Assembly (NCBI RefSeq): GCF_030247195.1
Contig: NC_080670.1
Span: 157,492,580-157,556,579 of the forward strand
Reading direction: 5' to 3'
Origin: Topomyia yanbarensis
Lineage: Eukaryota; Arthropoda; Insecta; Diptera; Culicidae
DNA length: 64,000 nucleotides
Made by a program: the position numbers and the translations under genes. This document shows, in pieces, positions 21,661 through 29,962 of this stretch (the first letter of the stretch is position 1; every line of letters starts with the position of its first letter). The notes beneath the pieces are model-generated. The model was not told the DNA's origin and did no database searches. It saw nothing but the letters and a program-made list of their open reading frames with translations.

Positions 21661-21849
21661 GTGGTGTAGGTAGCTGAAGAACGCTGGTGGTGCTCCACGT
21701 GTTTATCGGCGGGGGATCCTCGAATCACTCTGGCGGCTGTTGCCTTCAGCCAGCGATGCTAAGTTTTATTTTAGCGGGTATCACTGTTTTTCACTTTGTT
21801 AGGATGAAAGTCCACTGTTTTTCCGATAAATCACTTCTTCACTTCCTAA

Positions 21850-21863
21850 TACCGGCTGCGCCA
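21850..21863 (-). other. Primer binding site, tRNA-Ser-like
   Basis: The + strand reads TACCGGCTGCGCCA, which looks like the 3' end of a tRNA (…CGGCTGCG plus CCA). The element strand therefore has TGGCGCAGCCGGTA directly after the 5' LTR. This is close to the tRNA-Ser primer known for the 17.6/297 errantiviruses. Confidence 0.75.
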
Positions 21864-22150
21864 ATAATAATATCAACCCTACATTGGGTGTTTTAAAAAA
21901 CTATGTTTATTATAAATTCGGAAATCACTGCACTTCACTCGAACGTTTCTAATACAAGACTGACTTCTGCTGCTCCTAACACGATCGATTTATTCGATCG
22001 TTCTGTCTAGTTTGCAATTTTACGTTGGCCACGTTGTTCAGGGTCCGAATTGATGACGGTGCCGTTGTGTTGCCATGTGGTGGAAGTGCCCGTGCCATGT
22101 GGTAGAACTTGCTGATGCCGCGTGGCGTGTTCGGAGGCTTCCTTGTAATT
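21863..22150 (-). repeat. 5' LTR of the errantivirus
   Basis: 288 bp, identical by eye to 14821-15108. It contains the initiator TCAGTC (21958-21963) and AATAAA (21906-21911). It would drive the genomic RNA running toward lower coordinates. Confidence 0.93.
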
Positions 22151-23430
22151 ATATGTCACTCGGCCCTCCGGGCCTCCGTTAAAAAGTCGGTTTTCAGAGC
22201 AATTGCAATACCTTTCTATTGAGAAAGGCAAAAAGGTGCGAAATCGGCAAAGTCCCAAAAAGTCGATTTTTATAAAAAAAAATTTTTTCGAGATAACATA
22301 AAATCTCGACGTTTCATGCATTTTAAAGATGTTTGGCATCAAAAATACGAATTCGATTTCTGAAATTTCATGAGGTCCCCCCTTTGAAAAAAAAATTGAG
22401 TTCCGGCTTATATGGGAATTTCATATGTGACCGGACGGTTTAGTCTATATTTCCGGAACCATATAAGCGATCCGTACGAAATTTTATAGACATCTATGGG
22501 GATATTATAGCTATCATTTGGGACTAAGTTTGTGAAAATTGGCCCAACCATTTCCGGGAAACTGATGTGAGTTCGTAAATTTTGAAAGATGGCCGCTTTT
22601 CCCGGGCACTTCCGGAACCGTCTATGGTGGTTAATGTAGTCAACGAAAGTTTGGTTGGCCGTCGGTGACCTAGAACAGCAAATTTAAGTTGTTTGAGAGA
22701 CATTTTAGCGAAATTTTTACCTTTTTTGCTTTCATCGGAGTATCGGTTTGAATCACAATTTGCTATGTGATCGCACGCCACAACCTGTAACTCCGGAACC
22801 GGAAGTCGGATCGGGATGAAATTAAATAGCCATTTACGGGGACGCAATACCTTTCATTTGAGGCCAAGTTTAGTCGAATCGGTCTAGCCATCTCCGAGAA
22901 ACCGATGTGACTGTTATTCTGAATTTAGATACTTCCGCCGGGGCTTCCGGAACCGAGGATGGTGGCCAATGTGGCCAAATAGACTTTGAATGGATGTTAG
23001 TGACCTAATACTACAAATCGAAGCAGTTGTGGTCATATTTTGGAAAATTTTTCACCTTTATACATTCATTGCAGAATTTATTAAAATCGACATTTTCTGC
23101 GTGTTCGTACTTATCACCCTGTAATTCCGGAACCGGAAGTCGGATCCATTAGAAATTCAATAGCAGCCTATGAGAACGTTGCACCTTTCATTTGAGACTA
23201 AGTTTGTCAAAATCGGTTCAGCCATCTCTGAGAAAAATGAGTGACATTTTTGGTCACATACACACACACATACACACACACATACATACATACACACATA
23301 CATACACACACAGACATTTGCCGAACTCGACGAACTGAATCGAATGGTATATGTCACTCGGCCCTCCGGGCCTCCGTTAAAAAGTCGGTTTTCAGAGCAA
23401 TTGCAATACCTTTCTATTGAGAAAGGCAAA
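22151..23430 (+). repeat. End of array unit 3 and complete unit 4
   Basis: 22151-22234 completes the split unit, including the hairpin CCTTTCTATTGAGAAAGG. The next unit begins at 22235 with GGTGCGAAATCGG and ends at 23430 after its own microsatellite, GGCCCTCCGGGCC block and hairpin. It is slightly more diverged from units 1-3 (for example GAGGTCC for GGGGTCC near 22372). Confidence 0.85.
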
Positions 23431-23880
23431 AATTATGAATATGGGTTAAGAATTTTATGAGGAATAGGTGTGAAAGTAACTGTGAACATTGGCAAGCTCT
23501 CCTGGGGTCAAGACCGTCCTAGGTGGCGAATGTGATCAAAACGGCAAATTTATGTAATTCAACACCTGTTTTAATAGGTTTTTCATCATCTAGGTATCAT
23601 AGTGGTTCCAGTTTATATGGAGATTTACTGTATTACCGCCCTTCTTATCCACTAACTCCGGAACCCGATGTAGTATCAGAAATAAATTCAATAGCAACCT
23701 ATGTCTCATTTGCGACCAAGTTTGAGAAAATCGATTCGGTTATCTTCGAGTAACCGATGCGCTTGTTGGTAACATACATACACACATACACTCGTAAGCA
23801 CACACACATTTTCCGAACTCAAGGAATTGAGTCGAACGTGTGAGATGAAGATTTAATCATCTAGTCTCTTACCCCTCGCT
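23431..23880 (+). repeat. Diverged array unit (one module)
   Basis: Joined directly to the end of the preceding unit. It retains a module (CTAACTCCGGAACCCGATG, then AAATTCAATAGCAACCTATG, then GAGAAAATCGATTCGG), a CA-rich microsatellite (about 23770-23810) and CCGAACTCAAGGAATTGAGT. The 3' hairpin is not recognisable. Confidence 0.65.
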
Positions 23881-23953
23881 AATGCTACTTATGGCATACT
23901 TGCTCTGTTGGCAGCACTGTCATTGCCCACTGGATGTCAAATATGGTTTACAC

Positions 23954-24548
23954 TAGAGATGGGCGAAACAGTTCACTTCGAAGAACCATTCCCGACTGAA
24001 CAGTTCTATAAAAAGAACTAGTTCAGATGAACCGTTTTTCCGTTCAGCTGATATTTTACTTTTATCTAGCGAATGTCTCTCAAAACATTCGATTCTTGGA
24101 GAGGGACCAAACAGATGCTGCCCAAACTATTATACCTCTGTATGCTTAACAAGTTCATCAAGGGCTCGATTTCTTCATTATGTATAATAGAGATGGTCGG
24201 GTTTCAATTTTTTCGAACCCGAACCCGACCCGAACCCGAGAGCTTGAAAATTGAAAACCCCGAACCCGACCCGAGCCCGAAATTATAAAATTTGAAAAAC
24301 CCGAACCCGACCCGAGCCCGAAAATTTTAAAATTGAAAAACCCGGACCCGAGTTGTACCCGAGAATGAAAATTTTGTAAAAAAAAAAAAAATTAAAATTT
24401 GTTCGCTAAACGGCTTTGGGTCATATTCAGTTCATTCGCTTTGAAGAGAATTGAGAACTACCGTTCTTTTAAAAAGAACTTCCGTTCGCTCATTCTCTTC
24501 AAAGAACCAGTTCACTTCAACCGTTCGCGAACGAATTGCCCATCTCTA
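23954..24548. mobile_element. hAT-type non-autonomous element (MITE)
   Basis: Perfect 11-bp terminal inverted repeats, TAGAGATGGGC at 23954-23964 and GCCCATCTCTA at 24538-24548, are flanked by an exact 8-bp target duplication GTTTACAC (23946-23953 and 24549-24556). An 8-bp duplication and a T/CAG-type terminus are hallmarks of the hAT superfamily. The ~595-bp interior has no transposase. It contains further inverted GTTCA/GAACC-rich motifs near both ends and a block of CCCGAACCCGA-type simple repeats (24188-24370). Confidence 0.85.
24188..24370. repeat. CCCGAACCCGACC-type repeat block nested in the hAT MITE
   Basis: Repeats of CGAACCCGACCCGA/GCCCGAA are spaced by A/T-rich linkers such as AATTGAAAAACC. 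The left edge TAGAGATGGTCGGGT again begins with the TAGAGATGG seen at the MITE terminus, suggesting a second hAT-like element inserted in the first, but no matching right terminus is seen. It ends in a run of 14 or so A residues (24380s). Confidence 0.6.
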
Positions 24549-24629
24549 GTTTACACTGTCCATCTTCATCCTCGTTATGCAGCAGCCGTCCATAGAGATA
24601 AGTCTTGTTCTTGTGTCTTTTGTGTCGAG

Positions 24630-24748
24630 AGATTTCTTCCGAACTCGTGGGATTTCACAGAACGGTATGAGCTTCGGCCCTTCGGGCCTCTGTTACACGG
24701 TCGATTTTCAGTGTGATTGCATAACCTTTCTCTAAGAGAAAGGTAAAA
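24630..24748 (+). repeat. 3' end of a further array-family copy
   Basis: This matches the family's 3' block: CCGAACTCGTGGG, CGGCCCTTCGGGCCTCTGTT, GGTCGATTTTCAGTG. It ends with the hairpin CCTTTCTCTAAGAGAAAGG. Here the stem is 8 bp (CCTTTCTC/GAGAAAGG), one more pair than the unit-1 hairpin, so the fold is kept although the loop and stem differ. Confidence 0.7.
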
Positions 24749-26412
24749 TTTTACATGGGAAATTCACATGTGAACGGATTCTTTTCCTTAACTCCGGAAC
24801 CAATACTTCGTTCAAATGAAATTCATTAGCAATAAATGGGAGTACTATAATCTTCATTTAAGACTAAGATTGTGAGCATCGAGTTAGCAATATATGAGAA
24901 ACAGGTGTGAATCTAATTTTGGAACTTAGCCATTTCCACGAATATCTGGGATCTTCGACAGTTCTCAATGTAGTCAAAGAGACTTTGATTTGCGATCATT
25001 GTTCTGGACCAACAATTTCAAGAAATTTAAAACTCATTTCGATTAGTTTTGCATCATGTAGATATAATGATTATACGGTTTGTATTGGAATTTCGCATAT
25101 TTCCGCATACTTCAACCTGTAACACGAGAACCAGAACTCCGATTCCAATGGAACTCAATAACAGTCAATAGGGATGCTGTAGCTTTCATGTAAGACTGAA
25201 TCTGAGAAAATAGTCAGAGATTTCTAAGAAACAGATGTGAATTCACTTAAGGAACTTAGCCACTTTCCCGGACCTTTCGGATCCGCCGAAGGTGTCCAAA
25301 GTGGTCAATATGGGTTTGATTGGGAGCCAGTGAGCTGAAACCATAAATTCAAGCAATTTAGAACACATTTTATGAAATTTTGCATATTTTAGATAATATG
25401 CTGATACCAATTTATATGGGAATTTCATGCGTGATCGCACTCTTCAACCCGTAACTCCGGAATCGGAAGTCGGAATTGAATGAAATTCAATAGCAGCTTA
25501 TGGGAGTACCTTTCATATGAAACTAATTTTGATAAAATCGGTTCAGCCATCTCAGAGTAACCGATGTGCATATTTTTGATCACAAACTTACAATTTTAAA
25601 AGATGGCTGCTTTTCCCAGGCACTTCCGGAACCGTCTATGGTGGTCAATGTAGTCAACGGAAGTTCGGTTGGCCGTCAGTAACCTAGAACTGCAAATGTA
25701 AGTTGATTGACATTTTAGTGAAATTTTTACCTTTTTTGCTTTCATCGGAGTATCAGTTTGATTCGGAATTTGCTTTGTGGCCGCACATCACAACACATTA
25801 CTCCGGAGCCGGAAGCTGGATCGGAATGAAATTTAATAGCCATTTACGGGCATAAAACACCATTCATTTGAGACTAAGTTTGGTCGAATCGGTAAAGCCA
25901 TCTTAGAGAAACCGATGTGACTGCTAGTCTGAATTTAGATACTTCCGCCGGGGCTTCCGGAACCGATGATGGTGGCCAATGTGGCCAAAGATACTTTGAA
26001 TGGCTGTTAGTAACCTAGTACTACAAATCCAAGCAGATGTGCCCATATTTTGGAAAAATTTTCACCTTCATATATTTGTTAAAATCGACATTTTCTGTGT
26101 GATCGTACTCATCACCCTGTAATTCCGGAACCGGAAGTCGGATCCATTTGAAATTCAACAACAGCCTATGGGAACGTTTCATTTGGGACTAATTTTGTGA
26201 AAATCGGTACGGTCATCTCTGAGAAAAGTGAGTGAGATTGTGTTCGCGTACACACACAGACGCACATACACACAAACATACATACAAGCATACACACACA
26301 GACATTTGCCGAACTCGACGAACTGAATCGAATAGTATATGGCACTCGGCCTTCCAGGCCTCCGTTAAAAAGTCGGTTTTCAGAGCAATTGCAATACCTT
26401 TCTAGGCAAAAA
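24749..26412 (+). repeat. Diverged array-family copy with five ~335-bp modules
   Basis: It starts right after the preceding hairpin (TTTTACATGGGAAATTCACA). Modules begin near 24760, 25085, 25420, 25765 and 26095. The last three are close to the three modules of the main array unit. A short CA-rich tract (26245-26300) and the 3' block (CGAACTCGACGAACTGAATC, GGCCTTCCAGGCC, AATACCTTTCTAGGCAAAA) close it, but the hairpin's second arm is deleted. Module number is therefore variable in this family. Confidence 0.75.
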
Positions 26413-27376
26413 GGTGGGAACATTCGTCACTTTTGAGTGTATTGTTTTATACATGTCAATTTGAACATGGCGTCCGCGACCCATAAAATAAGTAAACAGA
26501 AAGATCCGAACGAGCATCCTAGTTCTTTGATGCACGATAAAACTCGAACACTTAGGAACACTTTTTATATCTCGAAACTACCAATAAAAATATTTATGAA
26601 TAAACTGAATTAAAACCTGTGGTCACAGAAAAACCCACTATTTTATTTGTTTATGTTTTTCTTCTTCTTATCCGTTTGTTTTATCGGTTTTATCGAAGAA
26701 AAATGCCAACAGTACTTAAACTACAATGTGGACACCTGTACCGTCTTGCCCGAAAAAATTACCGCCATTTCCATTTCATGCAAACCAAAACAAACAAAAA
26801 TGTGAAATGTATTCCTGCCGAAGTGTCCAAAGTAAGAATTATTCAAAATCATTTCGTAGTTTCCTGCACGATGCCGATTGGTCAGCAGATACATTTTAGG
26901 ATCTTGCCAATTAAACTGGTTCGGTGTAACGAATCTAACCGGATAAATGCAATAGATTCGAATTTGTCGGTCAGTTTTCACTTACGGAAAACATAAAAAA
27001 TGAAATCTTTGATGCGAATTGATCCTAATATTAGCAAGGAAATTTTAGGGGTTGTGTTTCCGCGATCTGGATCCAATGATGACCTCGATAGCACAGCCGA
27101 CTCTTTAACAATAGGCTACATAGCTTTGTTCTTATAGTTAACAGTAAACGCCAGCCTGGAAAATAAAATAAAGAGTACTTGATGTCTCAGGGGCTCCAGA
27201 GCACATAGAGACAAAAATCAATCATACGACCAATTAACAACAAGAATTGATTTCTTCGCACGACAAGTAAAATAATTTTGGCGTTGCTTAATTTCCCGTA
27301 ACAATAAATGGTTATGTTGGCTTTCAAAAATGTAGTCGTAGCTCTGCATTCTTTAAATTTGTCAATTGCAATCATT
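26413..27376. other. No supported gene
   Basis: AT-rich DNA. The longest frame (26703-26996 from its first ATG) resembles nothing I know and has no supporting context. Confidence 0.45.
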
Positions 27377-27785
27377 ACTCGATCAGAAGGGCATAACTGA
27401 TTTATAACAACTGGAGTTACTTATTTCAAAAATATTTTGAAACAGAACCTGTTCTAAATCCGGCTGGTTAGTTGTTAAAATAACAAAAAATAAAACAAAA
27501 AAGTGGCTAATCATATCAAAATTGTAACAAAATTTGATATTATTTTATCAAAGTTATAACTAAATGAGATATAATTTTTTTCCAAAAGATTAGATAAAAA
27601 CTATATAACAAAGTATCAATTCATAAATTGATCGTTTCATTACAGACTGCGTTATAATACTGATAGTATAGAAAACTGTCCGCAATTCACTTTCAATTCC
27701 ATTATCTAAACATAACACCAGCTGTTATAAATATCAACCATAGTTATAAGAGTGTAACTGTTTTGTTATGCTCTTCTGATCGGGT
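27377..27785. mobile_element. Inverted-repeat element (MITE-like), ~409 bp
   Basis: The ends are ACTCGATCAGAAGGGCATAAC at the left and the reverse complement of ACCCGATCAGAAGAGCATAA at the right, so about 19 of 21 positions agree. The interior is AT-rich with many TTATAAC/GTTATAA motifs in both orientations and no coding frame. No clear target duplication is seen. Superfamily unknown. Confidence 0.65.
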
Positions 27786-28019
27786 CTGCCATGGAAAATT
27801 GAAGTACGTGAAGTGACATAAGCGATTTTTCTATTTTGCCCTTCAGATTCAACAACAGCAACAATGCTCCTACCTTTCATCTACATGGAAAAGTGAAACA
27901 ACCCACAGAATAAGTTCTTTTAACTTAAAGGTTAGGTAGTTATCAGTTTGGCGTCGCTTTCGCACTTATTAGTGTTGTTAAAAACAAAGAGAGAGATTCG
28001 ACTCAGTCCGGGTCTTCCA

Positions 28020-28196
28020 TGGAATAAGGTACTTTTGAGTTGTTCGAAGTTTACTCAAAATTAGGTAGATTCAACTTAAATTTAAGTATATTTAACTCAA
28101 GGTTGAGTATAAAAAACCTTTCAATGAGTTGTGATTTTTGCCGTGGTTAAAGGGAAATTACCTTCAACACGGTTTACCTGATTTTACCTTATTCCA
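28020..28196. mobile_element. Small inverted-repeat element, ~177 bp
   Basis: TGGAATAAGGTA at 28020-28031 and its exact complement TACCTTATTCCA at 28185-28196 bound an AT-rich interior with several ACTCAA/TTGAGT pairs. Too small to code. A target duplication was not identified, so mobility is inference. Confidence 0.5.
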
Positions 28197-28378
28197 CGAT
28201 ACCCCGAGATTGAGTCAAAAGAGCTCAACTTTTGGTAGTTTTTCGTATCCGTGAACTATCTTGCAGTTAACAAACGGTGTGGATATTGTTGCTAGGACTT
28301 GGGTTAAAAATAATTATTTCCCATGGTTACCAAAATCAAATTTTGCGCAATGTGTTCAACAGATGTCGCTAGTATACC

Positions 28379-28709
28379 GTGGGCGGTTTATTGGGAAACC
28401 GATCCGTTCAAGTACATCACCATACATTTTTCTTCAATAATCGTACTTTTTTGATATCCGTTGAAAGGTTCAGCTTGGAGAGCGTTCACTACAAACCTCT
28501 GCCAACAAAACGCTTCGGGGGAAAGGCCATAACACCGCCAACCTTGAATATATATTTTTAATTCAACTTGTTTTTTCGAACTTCTATAGTACTACCAACG
28601 AACTGTCTTTCACTTTTTCAAATACAATTTGCATAAAATACTTTTAAAAATTCACGAACTTCGCTCACTTTTTCGCCACAACTTTGTATATAACCCCTCA
28701 AGGCATTGC
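28379..28709 (-). mobile_element. TTAA-bounded element, left-end fragment in reverse
   Basis: The right edge CAACTTTGTATATAACCCCT is the complement of the left terminus at 41501 (GGGGCTATATACAAAGTTG). Inward it shares AGCGTTCACTACAAACCTCT and the CTTCAATAATCGTACTTTTT region with 41600-41800. The expected TTAA has become TCAA here. The other end is missing. Confidence 0.65.
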
Positions 28710-29645
28710 CTGATGGTTTGTGTGAGAAGAGCGCGTCAAACTTGCCGTGCCGTGACAGATAGAAATATTTACAATAACTCCATAATTCCAAAGAATTAGG
28801 AAGGCAGTGCAGACATTATTATCTTCTGGCTAGGGACAGGCGATCCACGTACCCTAATCCATGATACAGTTCATGCCCTGATGCAACCTTCCTGCCCAAG
28901 CAATGAAATAAATAAATGTCACGGACAAAATACATACAACAAATGTAATTAATATGATTCAAATAGTAAACAAAAAAATAATTAAATGCTTAGAAGGAAT
29001 ATACGAATATAATAAAAATGATACAATATATACTGCCCATTAAAGCATAAGAGTCTCATATTAGAAAACAACAAACCGAGAAATATACTATTCAAGATTT
29101 TCATTTTCATTGAATCTTATGGATGGGACAACCATGTTTTGGTATGTTTCTTGATAATTTTTAAACAACCCTAATAAAAAAAATTATACACGAATTTTAA
29201 CCCATATAGCGCAACGATTCCACATATTGGTTGGATCATACCCTGAATAGGTCATTAGGAGGTACCCCTACCAATATATGGGTATATATCCCCTAAATAA
29301 ATTAATAGGTAAATAGAATCTTCAGCAAAGTTAATCCAAATAAACTATTCTACATACAAGGTTGTAGGAGAAAAAATACTTTTTTGCAGAATGAAATTTT
29401 CATTCCGAAAATGGGAGCATGTTAAAGAAATATGCAATTTGCAATTGAGCAAATCAGGTGAAAAATATCTTTTGATCACCCACGAAGAACAATCGTGGAG
29501 TATTCAGTACTAGATGTACATCATTGAAGTACAGCAGAAACATCAACAGTCCCAGGTGGCCAGCTAGAGGTATTGCTGACCTTGAAGCAATTGCATGGGT
29601 ACCTGACAATCTCCTGCGACAATCCCCATTGAGTATCTGTGGGTA
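28710..29645. other. No gene; contains an unclassified dispersed repeat
   Basis: No supported open frame. 29301-29353 resembles 3231-3290. Confidence 0.4.
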
Positions 29646-29960
29646 CACACCAAAAAAATCTGAATTTTATCGTTGACGTAATTGCAAACATGACACAATT
29701 CAACAAACCGTAATTTACGAAATGACGGAACATTACCGTGTTCCGTTTAATTTTACATGAAACATATACTTTACATGCGCAATAACATAAAATTACACTT
29801 CCTACCATTCAGAACAAACGCTGTACGTGGAGTAAAATTACATGATTTACGAAATTAAACGTCATGTAAAATTAAAATCAAACGTAAAACTAAGTCATTT
29901 TTGATGCTCGTATATGTCAGGCTCAGGAGACGTAAATGTACACTGTTTTTTCTAGGTGTG
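29646..29960. mobile_element. TA-flanked MITE, ~315 bp
   Basis: CACACCAAAAAAAT at the left and the complementary type TTTTTTCTAGGTGTG at the right are directly flanked by TA on both sides (29644-29645, 29961-29962), as for Tc1/mariner-like MITEs. The interior is rich in ACGTAA/TTACGT and TTACATG motifs in both orientations. Non-coding. Confidence 0.7.
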
Positions 29961-29962
29961 TA

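Larger units (their letters stand above)
14821..22150 (-). mobile_element. Complete errantivirus (Ty3/gypsy group, 17.6/297-like)
   Basis: A 7330-bp LTR retrotransposon in minus orientation: 5' LTR, tRNA-Ser-like primer site, leader with four stem-loops, gag, pol (protease-RT-RNase H-integrase), env, purine tract, 3' LTR. The 288-bp LTRs appear identical base for base. The target duplication is ATAT (14817-14820, 22151-22154), which fits the ATAT preference known for the 17.6/297 lineage. It inserted into array unit 3 only 16 bp from the CR1-like LINE. Gag and pol are open; env has one in-frame stop. Identical LTRs mean a very recent insertion. Confidence 0.92.
6737..26412 (+). repeat. Head-to-tail array of a modular ~1.19 kb repeat family, with nested insertions
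   Basis: The first unit has the full 5' start (CCTATTTTAATCCACCTAG... GTGCCTTTCTCAAT). Later units join the 3' end of the previous one (ATTGAGAAAGGCAAAA) directly to an internal point (AGGTGCGAAATCGGCAAAG). This joint recurs at 8075, 9268 and 22235, a spacing of 1195 and 1193 bp for the uninterrupted units. Each unit holds three degenerate ~335-bp modules built around TTCCGGAACCG, AACTCCGGAACCGGAAGTCG and CATTTGAGRCTAAGTTTG. A (CA)n/(TACA)n microsatellite follows, then a 3' block containing GGCCCTCCGGGCC and the terminal hairpin CCTTTCTATTGAGAAAGG. The first four or five units differ at only a few bases. Units from 23431 onward are clearly diverged. Confidence 0.85.

Noticed and set aside
7170..23000. 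A 107-residue minus-strand frame repeated four times (7170, 8365, 9557, 22524)
   Set aside because: It recurs only because the array unit is repeated. No domain, no start context, and diverged copies do not keep it open.
24188..24370. Telomeric DNA
   Set aside because: The unit is CCCGAA/CCCGACC, not the insect TTAGG repeat, and it lies within a transposon.
26703..26996. A ~98-residue + strand frame
   Set aside because: No resemblance to a known family, no context, and AT-rich composition typical of chance frames.
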